NCBI RefSeq assembly: GCF_020360975.1
Contig: NW_025408675.1
Location: forward strand, 1,178,001-1,242,000
DNA: 64,000 bases
Direction of reading: 5' to 3'
Source: Hirsutella rhossiliensis
Taxonomy: Eukaryota > Ascomycota > Sordariomycetes > Hypocreales > Ophiocordycipitaceae
Shown: piece after piece, positions 43,496 to 54,790 of the stretch
Numbering within the stretch: the first letter of the stretch is position 1
Layout: every line of letters starts with the position of its first letter
The notes under the pieces: model-generated
Database searches by the model: none
Seen by the model: only the letters and a program-made list of their open reading frames with translations
Told to the model about the DNA's origin: nothing
Program-made: the position numbers and the translations under genes

Positions 43496-44845
43496 ATGGC
43501 CCCCGAAACCTACTCTCAGCCCAGAGGATCCTTCCAGACCACCACCGGAAGCCCCTCGCACCATGATCAGGACTCGAGTTCCAACTACGATGCCGAAGAC
43601 GAGCGCCCTGTTGCCGAAGACGAAGATTCCACGACGCTGCAGTCTCCAGCTGGGCTCCTGTACAACCTCGACCAGCTCCCTGAGAGCAAGAGAGCCGCAG
43701 TGCGGGATGCCCTTCGAGAACCTCCCAAGATTTCTCTCCAGCACTGCCGCCGAATCGACAACACGTACGCCTTCCAAATGTCCGAAGTTGTGACCACGTC
43801 TGTACGAGTCCGCTCTTCCGAAAGCGCCTCTCCTCGTATCAGCTGCAGTTGTGGCGAGCAAGACGCCCCGTGCAAACATCTCGTCTGGCTGATGGACCAG
43901 GTTATGAGCCAGACTCTTTACGGCCACAACCGCACCAAGCCCCTGACCATGGTTGCTGAGGGCTATGCTGCCGAGATGGGCGACCCCTTCCAGAATATGG
44001 CGCGACACCATCTGGACGTACTTGCCGAGGGCCTCCACTGCCAAGTGACGCACCCAACGACCTACTCTGACCAAGAGGAGCCAGATTCGCATCGTGTCGT
44101 CGAATCGCGTGAGCTGCTCTCCTCTGTATACGGCGTGGATCCCGAGGACTTCCGGCCGGATCTTTTCACCCATGTCTCTCCGAGCCATGATGTGCTCCAG
44201 CATAGCGACTTGGACCACACCGTCCTGCGCATGCTTCTTGACAACCCTGTCTTCTTCCAGTACTTTCTCTCACTCTCTCGCTCGACTGATACCATCAGAG
44301 ACCCCTTTCGCAAGCTGTTTCAGCGAGTGGATCGCGTGCTGCGTGATCTTGACTCGTCCGGGCCCTCATCGTCTTCACCCATGGCTGAGCCCTCGCCGGA
44401 GACGCCGGCAGACGTCTCTTGGGCGGCAGCACATCTCGTCGGCATTGTTGAACTCATCAGGGCCGCCATATATTCCCGCGACAACCCGCTGCAACCGCAC
44501 GAGGCTCTGTCCGCCGCCCGCACACTCGTCCACATCCTCAACGTCGTGGTGGCACGCAACCGTGATGCTCACCCCGGGCCGAGCCGCATCACCCGCAACC
44601 TATACCTCCGGCTAGTCGGTGACCACGATCGGGACTTTGTCATCGCCGAACTGGCCCTCATACCGGAGGCGGCGAGCCACTTCCTGCACAGCCTCGAGGC
44701 AATCCACGACAAGATTGGCATCCACGGCGCACCGACGTCGTATGTCGATAAGCTACGCACCCTCCTGAGCCGCCTGAGGACGTCCGGCCTGAAGCGGCAT
44801 GGGCCTCGCCAGAGATCGCAGCCCGAGGTCAAGAGAATGAAGTAG
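43496..44845 (+). CDS. SWIM-type zinc-finger protein
   Basis: Single exon, 449 residues. The first in-frame ATG gives MAPETYSQPRGSF; the frame opens upstream but without an ATG. The SWIM motif is RISCSCGEQDAPCKHLVW, with Cys117, Cys119, Cys126 and His128 (CxCx6CxH), preceded by a beta-strand region (NTYAFQMSEVVTTSVRVRSS) typical of SWIM domains. The first 50 residues are acidic and Ser-rich. The rest (about 150-449) is largely helical, with no second domain recognised, and ends in a basic patch (KRHGPRQRSQPEVKRMK) that could be a nuclear signal. SWIM domains bind DNA or proteins, for example in Shu-complex recombination factors and transposases. I cannot place this one in either group; it lacks the RecA partner fold and any DDE catalytic residues. 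Confidence 0.85.
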   Translation: MAPETYSQPRGSFQTTTGSPSHHDQDSSSNYDAEDERPVAEDEDSTTLQSPAGLLYNLDQLPESKRAAVRDALREPPKISLQHCRRIDNTYAFQMSEVVTTSVRVRSSESASPRISCSCGEQDAPCKHLVWLMDQVMSQTLYGHNRTKPLTMVAEGYAAEMGDPFQNMARHHLDVLAEGLHCQVTHPTTYSDQEEPDSHRVVESRELLSSVYGVDPEDFRPDLFTHVSPSHDVLQHSDLDHTVLRMLLDNPVFFQYFLSLSRSTDTIRDPFRKLFQRVDRVLRDLDSSGPSSSSPMAEPSPETPADVSWAAAHLVGIVELIRAAIYSRDNPLQPHEALSAARTLVHILNVVVARNRDAHPGPSRITRNLYLRLVGDHDRDFVIAELALIPEAASHFLHSLEAIHDKIGIHGAPTSYVDKLRTLLSRLRTSGLKRHGPRQRSQPEVKRMK

Positions 44846-45285
44846 GGCTAGCTATGGATCTGCAGGGCCGTACCCTTCCTCGCTCGACGGCCCACGGCTC
44901 TTTTCCTCGCCGCTGCTGCACACGCGCCGGTCGCGTGAGCCTCTCACCACTCTTCTTGGGGCCAGTGCCATTGATGGACCATCGCCCCAGAGCTTCATCA
45001 CGGAAGACGTTTTATTTCGTATCAATATCGTACAGTCCTAAAATTTCAATGTCTGATTTCAGCAATGCCTTCGCTCGACGTTTTGTCCGAGATGCATCAC
45101 AACTCATACAGGATGCTACCGCGGACAACTGATGCAACCAAAAGCCACAAGATCAAACATAACTCAAACCAAGAAAACAAATCGCGGGCCACATCTTCGC
45201 TCCGCATGCTTTCGAAGGGCCACATCCGGGGCCTGAAAAGACGCTGGTCACGCTGGCAACAAGACCATGGGGTTTGTGACGTGTT
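44846..45285. other. Convergent 3' region
   Basis: Lies between the SWIM gene (+) and the kinase-like gene (-). AT-richer near 45000-45190; consistent with overlapping 3' untranslated regions. No gene. Confidence 0.6.
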
Positions 45286-47025
45286 TTACGACCCGGCGGC
45301 TCCGCTCCCAGCGTGGAAAGCCTCGAGAGTGCGACGGACCTCGCGCAAACGGGGGCGGCCATAGTAGTTCTCGTTCCAGTCCCCCCTTTGCATGCCCTCG
45401 CCCCTCTCCTCGAGCCACTTCTCAGAGGCGGCAATCTCCTTGGCCCACCAATCGCGAGCGGTTTGCTGGACCTCTCGGGTGGTGGACCTGCCCGTGTTCT
45501 CGAGCTCCCGCATGACAAGCCTATCGCGCTCTCTGACAATAAGCTTGCTCAAGCCGGCCTGCCTGCCTCGGGTGCAGCGATCGATGAGGTCGCGGATGGG
45601 CTCAGGCGTTGTCGTGTAATGGGGGAACTCGACCAGCGGCTCCCAGCGGTAGGAAAGCCAGACGGCCGACCTCTGCGGGGCGCTCCTGGCCTCGAAAATG
45701 CACCAGAGGACGCGTCCGAGCATGTAGACCTCGCAGGCCTCTTGCTCGGCGCGCGTCAGGCAAGACCAGGGGACATTGTAGCCCTGGCAGGGCCAGGCGT
45801 AGTCCTCGCCCTCTCCCATCTCCTGCCAGCCAGGGAGCAGGCCGGTCAGCAGGCCGGCGTACTTGCTCTGGACTTCCGGATCGATTTCCTCATCGATGGC
45901 GAGCAGTCGAACATACTCGATGGCGTTGACCTCGGGGGCCGCAAACTCGCACCAGACGCCGCGCTGCTCAAAGTCGATCATGACGGCATCCCAGGACTCG
46001 GAGAGCACAATATTGTCGAGGCGCAGGTCGGGATAGAAGATGCCCGACGTCTCGCGCAGGTGCACCAGCGCCGAGGCCAGCTGGAGCGACCACTTGGCCT
46101 TGTCCATGGTGGAGACGTGGCCGTGGAGCTGGAGGAAGGGGATGAGATCCCGCAGGCTGCCGTGGACGTGGTTCTCGACGGTGAAGCCGACGACGGCCAC
46201 TTTGTTGCCGAAGTTGCACCTCTTGGTGACGAGGTGGACGGGGCGGGCAATGACGTTGGGGTGCGGCGGCATGACGAGGAGCTGCCTCAGCTCGTGATAG
46301 AGGTACTTTGTGTAGCTGGTAATGGCTTTGAAGATCCACGTCCTGCCATCGATGCGAACGAGGCAGACGCTGTCGTGCAGCTGCGACATGTACTCGACGT
46401 CCTCGATGTCGACGACGGGCGGCAGGGCCACGTGGTCGCCCCAGAAGCCGCGCAGCGTCGAGACGGAAAGCAGTTGGCGCTCGAGATAGTGCGTCGGCGC
46501 GACCGAGATGCGGGCGTCGGCCACGTTCTTTGGCAGATTCTGCAGGGCAATCCTCGACCCAAAAGGCAGGTTCCTGTAGATGTGCGAGGGGTCCTCCATG
46601 GCCGACGTCCAGTGCTGCAGGATCCGGAGCACGTGGCGCGTGATGCCCAGCCGGGCGATGCGCGAGCCATCCCTCGTGTAAAAGGTGACGTCGAGGTCGA
46701 GCACCCTGCGGAGCTCGTCGGGCAGCGTGGCGGGCTCCGGGATGAAGACGTCGACCCGGTAGGGGCGGACGGGGTTGACGAAGAGGGGCACAGCGTAAAT
46801 CTGCGTGCCGAAGGCGGTGCATCCGTCGATGCGCCAGAGGGGGTTGGCGAGGGGGTCGAGACTGTCGATGCGATTCCTTGGGTTCAGGCAGGACTCGGAC
46901 CACGGGACCTCGTCTGCGCAGGGCCTCGTCGATGGCGTGCCTGCTGCTTCCGGACAAGGTTCCAAGTCCGAGAAGGCGGCGGTGGGATGGATAACATCGT
47001 GTATTGATTGCTGGCTCAGCTCCAT
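45286..47025 (-). CDS. Divergent protein-kinase-like protein
   Basis: Single exon, 579 residues, starting MELSQQSIHDVIHP. The N-terminal 200 residues carry no known domain. A kinase fold follows: DGRTWIFKAI (Lys233 at the VAIK position), a helix with YHELRQLL (Glu245 candidate), HPNVIARPVHLV, the catalytic loop IFYPDLRLDNIVL (331-338; HRD reads YPD, but Asp and Asn are kept) and VMIDFEQRG (351-353; DFG reads DFE, Asp kept). An APEV segment near 364 is at the activation-segment end. Because Lys, Asp, Asn and the metal-binding Asp are all present, catalysis is possible despite the unusual motifs. The C-terminus has a charged helix. The same strand and the opposite strand carry other long open frames (462 and 564 codons), but only this frame has protein motifs. 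Role unknown; it resembles fungus-specific kinase expansions. Confidence 0.85.
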   Translation of the reverse strand: MELSQQSIHDVIHPTAAFSDLEPCPEAAGTPSTRPCADEVPWSESCLNPRNRIDSLDPLANPLWRIDGCTAFGTQIYAVPLFVNPVRPYRVDVFIPEPATLPDELRRVLDLDVTFYTRDGSRIARLGITRHVLRILQHWTSAMEDPSHIYRNLPFGSRIALQNLPKNVADARISVAPTHYLERQLLSVSTLRGFWGDHVALPPVVDIEDVEYMSQLHDSVCLVRIDGRTWIFKAITSYTKYLYHELRQLLVMPPHPNVIARPVHLVTKRCNFGNKVAVVGFTVENHVHGSLRDLIPFLQLHGHVSTMDKAKWSLQLASALVHLRETSGIFYPDLRLDNIVLSESWDAVMIDFEQRGVWCEFAAPEVNAIEYVRLLAIDEEIDPEVQSKYAGLLTGLLPGWQEMGEGEDYAWPCQGYNVPWSCLTRAEQEACEVYMLGRVLWCIFEARSAPQRSAVWLSYRWEPLVEFPHYTTTPEPIRDLIDRCTRGRQAGLSKLIVRERDRLVMRELENTGRSTTREVQQTARDWWAKEIAASEKWLEERGEGMQRGDWNENYYGRPRLREVRRTLEAFHAGSGAAGS

Positions 47026-50000
47026 CTTGTCCTCTTTGCGCGTGCCGGAGCTGTATGTTCGCCCGGGCCCGGGCGCGTGTGTGGACGCGGAGATTTTTAT
47101 AGGAGGCGCGGGAATGGTAGGACGGGGGTTTGTATTCGAATATATACAACGGCTGTGTCGAGTCCAAGGGCCCCGAGCTCGAGTCGATTCGCCTGCCGAG
47201 GGCTGCGGCTCGAAACAGGCAGAAGCGGCGGCGGCGTACCGAAGTGGCTACCTGTGAGCTTGCCCAAGGCCGTCGTGGGCGTTTGTAGATTGCTATTTCG
47301 ACACCACCACCAGCCTGCAGAGCCCGACGATGAGAAGGCTGACCGGCACGATGCAAAGCGGGGAAAAGGGTCTCGCTCTCTCACGCTCTCGCTCTCCCCC
47401 CTCTCTCTCGTCTCGCTTACAGTGCTACCCCATCCCGACCGAGAATGGCGGCGGCCAAAGAGGGGACCCACGGAGTCAGAGCGCGTCGATGACCGTCCTT
47501 GGAGGGGAAGTGCGGCTGCGGGCAGTGAATCCTGGGGTATCTGGCCGGGTTGCTTGTTATGTCGGTGTGTAAGCGGGACAAGGGCACGCGTTGGGCGGCG
47601 GCTGCTGGAGAGGAGATGAGGCCACATCCGGCTGGGATCCGGTGCTGCGAGAAATCACATGATTGGGCCGTGTCCAAACCTGTACGTTCATGTGCTGAGA
47701 TAAGGGCCGGGGGGGGTCACGCGGAGGGAGAAACGAAGGAGGGGTGCTTGAGAGAGCCCACGTCGACGGCTCCGATTTGGTCTGGCGAAAGGCGACTTAG
47801 ACAGCACTGTAGAGTCGCGTCTTGCATCGGCGAGCCTGCTGCCTAACGGCGAATTGCTGATGACGATGCTGCTGGCTTACGGCGGCGATCCCATGGCGTT
47901 CCTGGACCCAGGGGCCTTCGAGTTATACCCGCAACCACGTTTTGGCGCTTGCTTAGCTCCCGCCATCTGCGACAAACCCCCGAGAGGCCCGACTGGCCCC
48001 AAACCATGTGTCAACAAGGCTGTCAAGCAGACTGGAACGCAAAGTAATTAAGGTCAGTTCGTTTGAGGTACCGGGCCGCATCCCTGGACCAGACACGCCC
48101 ATATCCGTCTGTGCGCTGCATCTGCGTCATCCGGGAGGAGAGCCGCACACCGGCTCGAAGCGGACCGCAGCACGGGAATGCGCTCTGCGGTCAAACGTCA
48201 TGTGGAACCGTTGAAAACAACGACCTCAGGGCACAGCAAACGATGGCCACAGACGAGCTACTGTCGTTTGCAGGAAACTACCCCTGCCAGACTTGGCAAC
48301 CCTCGGTCGAAAGGCGGAGCGCCTCCCTGGTGGTCAGGCTTTCATGGCCGACCTTGCATCGTGGAACACTGCCGTCCCGCCGGTGCGGAGCTTGACAGGC
48401 CAAGTCAAACTCGCCGACCTTTCAGAGGGTCTTTCAAGCTGGTCGCTGGCGTCCCGAGCCACACAATGCACGGTGGCGGCGGAGATTCAGCTCAGCGAGT
48501 GCCGTGCCAAGAGCCGAGTGAAGCTCGTCCGGACCACCGGGGACAAATCGGAATCCCGCGACCCCATGCTTGACCCGGGGAGATGGAAGGCTCGCAGACA
48601 GCCGATCCCCAGCACGGCTCACCAGCTTCGAGCCCGTCATAAAGCAAGCCTAGCAGGTAGAAAGCCAGGCTTGGGAAAAGACGTTGGACAGCGGGAAAAT
48701 CTCAGGCCTAGCATCTGAAGCAGCGGCAAACATAGTGACGGGGCAGCTTCTCTGACCACCCGACGAGACAGGAGAAGCGTCCGCAGTCTGCCATCGCGAG
48801 TCTAGCCCCATGCTGGCAGGGAATGAAAAACCGGGGCCAAGCAGACACAGGGGCAAACTAGAGAGAGGACGGCCGATGGTGGTTTCTAGCCAAGTGCGAG
48901 TCTTCGAGGATGGAGAAGATGCACATTGAAGCGGTGATGGTCGTGTCGAGCCGATAATACAGTACCACTTGGTGTGTACATACTTGTTCTGCAGAGCCTG
49001 TCCCGAAATCCCGGCCTGCATTGATGCGAACCCAAGCCACAAAGGCAAACCAACGCATCAGGACCCTCCGAGGGACCAGGGAATGACATTGGCGCCGTCT
49101 CGTCCTTGACAGCTACTGTAAGGCGGGGAGACAGTACGAGAGGCCGGCGATGAGAAGGTGGGTGTGCATGGCGAGGGCTGCGCAACGCCATTCAGCAGGT
49201 CGGTCCCGATCTCGCCGACTGACTGGCGATGGTGCACCGTAACCGAATTGATGGCACATGGAGCCGTCCTAGCAGCCGTAGGCCAGCCCGGGGGCTTCAG
49301 CTAACGCCCACGCCGAATACAGCGATGCGGATGCCCATCCTTCGCCACCAGGAGACTGGTGAGCAGGTGACGTCGGCGACGGGCGGCTTCAAGGCGTGGA
49401 TCGCCCCAGCTCGCTCCGGCTGGAAAGGTGCGCTGCGTTGAGGAGACGGCGGGGACTGGCCATGCACGGGAGTCGTAAGCTGGCGATGATCTTGTGCAAA
49501 GCCGTGGACCAAGAATTCGTTGATGCCATCGTCGGGTATTAGTAAGGCATGTACAGTATGTACGTGCCCATGTACACGGTGCAAGCTCTAGAGAAGTCTG
49601 CACAGTAAGCGCTCCGTAGGATCTCCTGCATGGCGCAGCGTCGCGACAACTGAGGCATGTCTGTACCTTCCCTCTCCAGTAGCGCTTGATGCTTGATGGC
49701 TGCGCAGAAAGGAAATGAAAGCCAGCCGGTAATAAGCAAGCAATGCTCCGTGCAATACAAAGTACGTGCGGGCGTTGTCGCTGGACGGTGCGAAGTACGC
49801 TATACTGTACAGACTGCGAGCACGAGCAGGCACAGTGCTCCGTATCCGTACTGGCGACCAGTTAGTCGTTAGGGGTCCGCGGGAAGGAAGTGGCCACAAA
49901 CGGCTCCCGTCCCCACCGTGCCTGCCGGATTCGTCACCCCCCAGGCAACTACATGCTTCCATCGCCCATTGCTTCGGAAGCACCAGACAGGAAAAAAACG

Positions 50001-51812
50001 AAGAACAAACGCTGCTGCATCCCCGTCGAACCGCACCGGCGACGCCTCCCGACTCAGCGACTGCTGCAGAGGCGGCCGAGGTCGCCGTCCGGGTCGGCTA
50101 GCCGACTCAGCGTCGACCATCCAGCGCCCTGTGCCCAACACCCACCAAGCCGCCTCGTCGAGCCAGTGCCAACTCTCGTCAGCGCTTACACACCGGGACA
50201 GCCACGGGAAATGCACCAAGCGGACAAAACAGCTGCGGCTGTAGAGGCCACGCTATTTTGGCGTCCGCGGCATGCGCTGTATACGACACTATGTCAGCAT
50301 GTGGCTGAAGACCAAGTCTCGTCCAAGACCCCCCCTGGTCACCGAGTCGTGTGAGCTGTGCGACGATCGACCAGATCCCAGTGCATCCTTGGGCCTTTGC
50401 TGGCATGGCGGCCGAAGCACATTGGCTCATCGTCCTCACCGGTCCCCGCACCCAAGCAAAATGTTTGTGTGCCGGCCTGCCGCTGCTCTTCGACTATTGC
50501 AATACAAGACGCAGGCTCAGCCGTCCCCTACATACACATGTAGACGGCGCATGGGCTGTTCAGAGGCACAAGCGCTGACCAAAGTCACAGAAGCGCAGCT
50601 CGAGAGACAGAGGCTAAGATTCCGTCCTTCTGTCGGGACGTCGCGTGGCCGAATGACCCTCGCGAGGTCAAGCACACGTTTAAACCACGTTGTCATGGTG
50701 CACCGCCATCAAGGTCACTGTCCTTTTTCGTCGGCGCCGCCACTTTGCCACGACTGGTATTCATGGCGTTGGTCATGAACTTGCTGTTGGCAAGCCCGAC
50801 AGGCAGTGCTATTGCCCACTGACTGCCAATGCGGTTGGGCACCCAAATGTGCCTCGATGTCTTCCGAACCGACGAGGAGCAGAAATGCCCGTCGAGGTCC
50901 AATCTCGACGCCCGCCAGAGCACCGGACGAGCAGCTTCGACATGGCAGACAAGTGTGCCAGCGGTCCCGCGCGCGGGTCCTATGCCGGCCAGGCTGGGAA
51001 TCAATCTCCCTTGCAGCAGGGGGCTGTGATGGTCGTGGCCCGATCGGGAAACCCACGTTACTGTCTCACGCTGTAATAAGGCAGAGCCGTAGACAACCCT
51101 GGTCTGCCCCCAAGAGTACCCCTCAGTCCGCTCAAACACAATTCAGCACGGAGCCATGTTTTCGCCCTCCTCACCGGGTGGCCTCACTTCCTCTCCGAAC
51201 CTCGACCACCGACTCCTTTTGCTGCTAACCTGACCGGCGCTCATGCACATCAGCGACACGCAGCTAGCATTGGCCCGCGCTACCCGCCATCCTTGCTGGA
51301 CGGAAACACGCATCCCGAGCTACGAGTCACCAGAGCTTCGCCCGGTCGTGGTGGGCGCCAAAGGGTCTTCTGCCACCAGCCTCCGGGTCGATACCACCGA
51401 CCATCCCGGCCTAACGCCCAACACTACAGTAGTTGGCGCTCTCCATCCACTCTGTCTTCCGTCTCCGCCTCAAAGTCCCTAGCCCGTCTCCTTCGCCTCC
51501 TTCGAGAGAAAACTCCGCTGCTACTCGCTGGCTGCTTGCTCGTAAACGAATGCGCCGTCGGATGGCTAACTCCGTCCCGGCAATGGTCCGGGTGGAACCA
51601 TAGCTGGTCGACCTTACTCCCCCGGCTCCGTGCCCGCGCGCGTTCGCCCGGTTCCCAGGTTCCTGGCTTCGTTACACCTGTCTGACGTTACTTGATTTGT
51701 TCTTTTCTCTATAGTCAATGCCGAGTACCTGCCTGCCTCCCACGTGCCGGTACCTTGGTCCCTTCATCCAGCGAGCTGCCTGTTGTCCAAAGTACCCTTC
51801 CCTGCATCCATC
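47026..51812. other. 4.8-kb stretch without a supported gene
   Basis: Divergent space between the kinase-like gene (-) and the zinc-cluster gene (+). Many ORFs of 60-150 codons on both strands are unrecognisable, and I see no transposon motif. It may include long regulatory or non-coding transcribed DNA. Confidence 0.5.
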
Positions 51813-54790
51813 ATGGTAAGACGTCCTTCCTCCCCGGCAGCCTGCATGAAATATATCACCAATCTTTCTCCCCTTTTCTTCTTCCCTCTCTTCCACTTCG
51901 TGTCACACGGAGTCCTTCCACCCAAGCATTCGCCTCCTGCCCTTTGCCTCGAGCTTGACTCGTCTCGATCCCTTCCCCAAGCGCTCCAGCTTTCTCTCGC
52001 CTCTCCATCAAGGGATCGGGCTCTCGCCACATGTTCTGTTAGTTGACTCTTGGGACAGGACTTTCAGCCGGCAAGGTTCAAGAGACCTCGGCCCTGTGTT
52101 GGAGTCGAAGTGTCGGACCAGCCCTTCATTCCTTTGGCAGACGCGGAACACGCTCCATACGACCCGCGAGCCGTACCAGAGCACGAAGCCTTGTCTTATG
52201 GCTCGTCGTCCTCTGGCTTCCAGGCCTGTGACAATACCCAACCCTCACCTTTTCCGGCAAAGAGACGCAAGCTCGTCGATTCTACTCCCATGTCTCAAGG
52301 AAGCACCTCGTCTTGCCACTATCCCCAAGAGGAGAAGCTTCCCAAGCTAGAATCCTTCGGCCAGAACGCTCATGACCAGGCATCTATGCAGTCCTGTTGG
52401 ACCGAGCCGGCCATTTCGGGTTCCATGTCGCTAGGGATCCCGCTGGCCAGGCAAATGACCAATCTGAGCCTCCTGCTGTGTCCTTGCTCTGGGCTTGGCT
52501 GGGATCAATCCGAGGGTACGTTTCCCGTCTCATCTTTTCAATGTCGCGGCTCGAACGCTACGAATCAGGACGGCCGATTGACAAACCCTTTCAAGGCTAC
52601 TGCCCTCTTCCCGAGGCATCACCGACCGTTTATGACACGAACCAGCCGTATGGCGCGGAGAAGCAACCATACATGGACATACCCCCACAGCCAGGGCAAG
52701 ACGGGCTTCCCTTTCTAGAACCTGAGAAGTACAGCCCCTTGCAATGCGAAGAGGCAGCTCACGGCCTGCCGCTGTCCGGATACCCCGAGCAAGAGCACGT
52801 ACAGCTGGCTTCCCCACCAGACAGCGCCAAGGATGTTCTGTTCCCGCAAGATCGACCTTCTCTGGCGCATTATCCCGATGACTACTTGACTGCGGACTTG
52901 CATCCCTCCAACGGCATGGGATTCACCCCTAGCTACATGCAGAATGACGACCAGTCGCCCATGAATCAGGCCTCCGACTATCCTGTCACACTCGGTCCCC
53001 ATTCTGCGTCACTCCAGAGCATGGCCAGATGTCCAGACGTGTCTCAATTTGGCATGATGGCAGTTGGAGGTGTGGCCGATCAAGCCCCCTTGGGAAATTG
53101 GAGCGAGCCATCCGTTTCTCTTCAGCCATCAAACTTCGACATTCTACTCCCAGACCAACGAGGAGGTAAAAGAGGCCCCTTTAGAGACCCAAAGCTGCGC
53201 CAGCAGACGGCGCAGACCAGGCGGACAGGGTCGTGCATCAGGTGCAGGATGCAACGCATTCGTGTAAGTATTCTGCGGAAGCGCAGTGCAGGTGGCAACT
53301 AACATACTACCCACTTGTAGTGCGAATCTGATCCGGAGGATCCCGGAGGGATATGTCTGACGTGTACAAACGTGGCCAACACAAAGGCAGGGCGCTTTCC
53401 CTGCCTGAGGTATAAAATCACAGATATGAAGCTGTACAAGCCCGGCCAAGTCCCCGGGTACGAATGGACCCGTCGATGGACGAACAGCATCACGGACCCT
53501 ATTCAGAAATGGGCGTCTTCCGAGGTCAAGATTGTCCGCGTCTCGGCTGGTTTCTCGAGGCGATGCATAGAACTGCAAGTTCGAAGGTTTATACCCCAGG
53601 AAGGCGACAAACTTGTACGGACCTGGGATGTCCAGGGAATGAAGAAGTCGGTGGCAATCCCTCCCTACGCGCTGATCGATTTGGAGGCAACAAAGTCGAC
53701 GTACTCTAGCCACATTCAAGACATCATGACGGACACCATTCAGCACGTCTTGGACTGTCCCGACAGTCTTTTGTGCAGGACATACTTCCGCGCTGTGGAA
53801 CTAATGCGCGATCCATCGACGCCGGCGGACTCGATGAAGCTTCTTGGTCTGACGCTCACACTGTGGGTTTCCATTCGGCTCTCCACCACGTCGGGCTTTC
53901 TCGTTGGAGACGAGAGCTTGGGCATGCCCAACAATATCCTGGACGAGACTAGCCCCGACGCTGGCAAGATCCCCATGCCTCCTGTTCTGGGCGCGCAGCT
54001 AGACCTCGTGCTCATCCACCACATCCAGACGAAGCTCCGGAGGGAGATGCTGGAGATTCTGCAGAAGATGATCCTCAAGAATAAGCAGATGACTTGGTTT
54101 GTGACATACCTGGTGACCCTGATACTACTTCACAACACGGCCCTCATCACGGGCCACGACGCGGGGTATGCACGCAAGCACGGCATGAAGGTGAGTTGGG
54201 TGACTCAAGAGCTCCCTGTGGCGCACGCAGGATTCCCCTTGTCTTTTGAATGGAGGAATGAGAAGCTTCCGGGGAGGGAACCGGAAATGAGGGGGGAGTA
54301 CGGAGTTGTGGTGTTTCTTTTTTGCTGACGACGGAGGACCCAGCGCCGATTTGCACGCGAGGACAAGGTCAGAGAGTATCACCTTGGTGAGACAAAGCCC
54401 TTCCTTTCCGTGTGAGACAGGGTGGCTAATCTGGCTACGCCGCCATGGCCAGGGGCAAACATCCTGCTGGCCCATTTCCATTACTGCAACAAGGGCATGT
54501 ACCCATTTTCGGACGAGTGCAAGGACAAGGAGTTGCGAGCACTGGCGGATTTGAGCGATGACGAGCTCGAATTCGTTCACGCCACGAGGGAGCATGTCAA
54601 GCGGCGTCGTAAGTTGCCAACCCAGCCCTCCGACTGCGAGACCCGGATCCTCGGGCCAACGCTAATGTATGTGTGGCGCAATGCAGGACGGGAGTGGGAG
54701 CAACTTCGGGCACGCGGCGCATACGAGGATGATTTCTTTTTCGTCAGCCAGCTGTTTGAGGACAATTGGAAGCCACAATCGACGATATAA
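51813..54790 (+). CDS. Zn2Cys6-type transcription regulator
   Basis: Proposed seven exons: 51813-51815, 52059-52515, 52569-53263, 53321-54190, 54344-54386, 54453-54608 and 54687-54790, giving 775 residues. The first exon would be only the ATG followed by GTAAGA (243-nt intron); a TGA at 52044 blocks the downstream frame and no other good ATG exists, so this start is an inference. Later introns (53, 57, 153, 66 and 78 nt) restore SEGRPIDK, RIRCESD, GMKRRFAREDK and YHLGANILLAHFHYCNKG. An NLS-like AKRRKL lies near residue 75. The zinc cluster has Cys376, 379, 386, 397, 400 and 413: CX2CX6CX10CX2CX12C, where the last spacing is longer than the usual 6-8. The C-terminal half (VRVSAGFSRRCIELQV onward) is helical. 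Targets are unknown; there is no biosynthetic cluster beside it. Confidence 0.8.

Noticed and set aside
45313..47007. 564-codon ORF on the plus strand opposite the kinase-like gene
   Set aside because: No motif, low-complexity composition; the minus-strand frame carries kinase motifs.
45968..47356. 462-codon ORF in another minus frame over the kinase-like gene
   Set aside because: Ala/Arg/Pro/His-rich shadow of the real frame.
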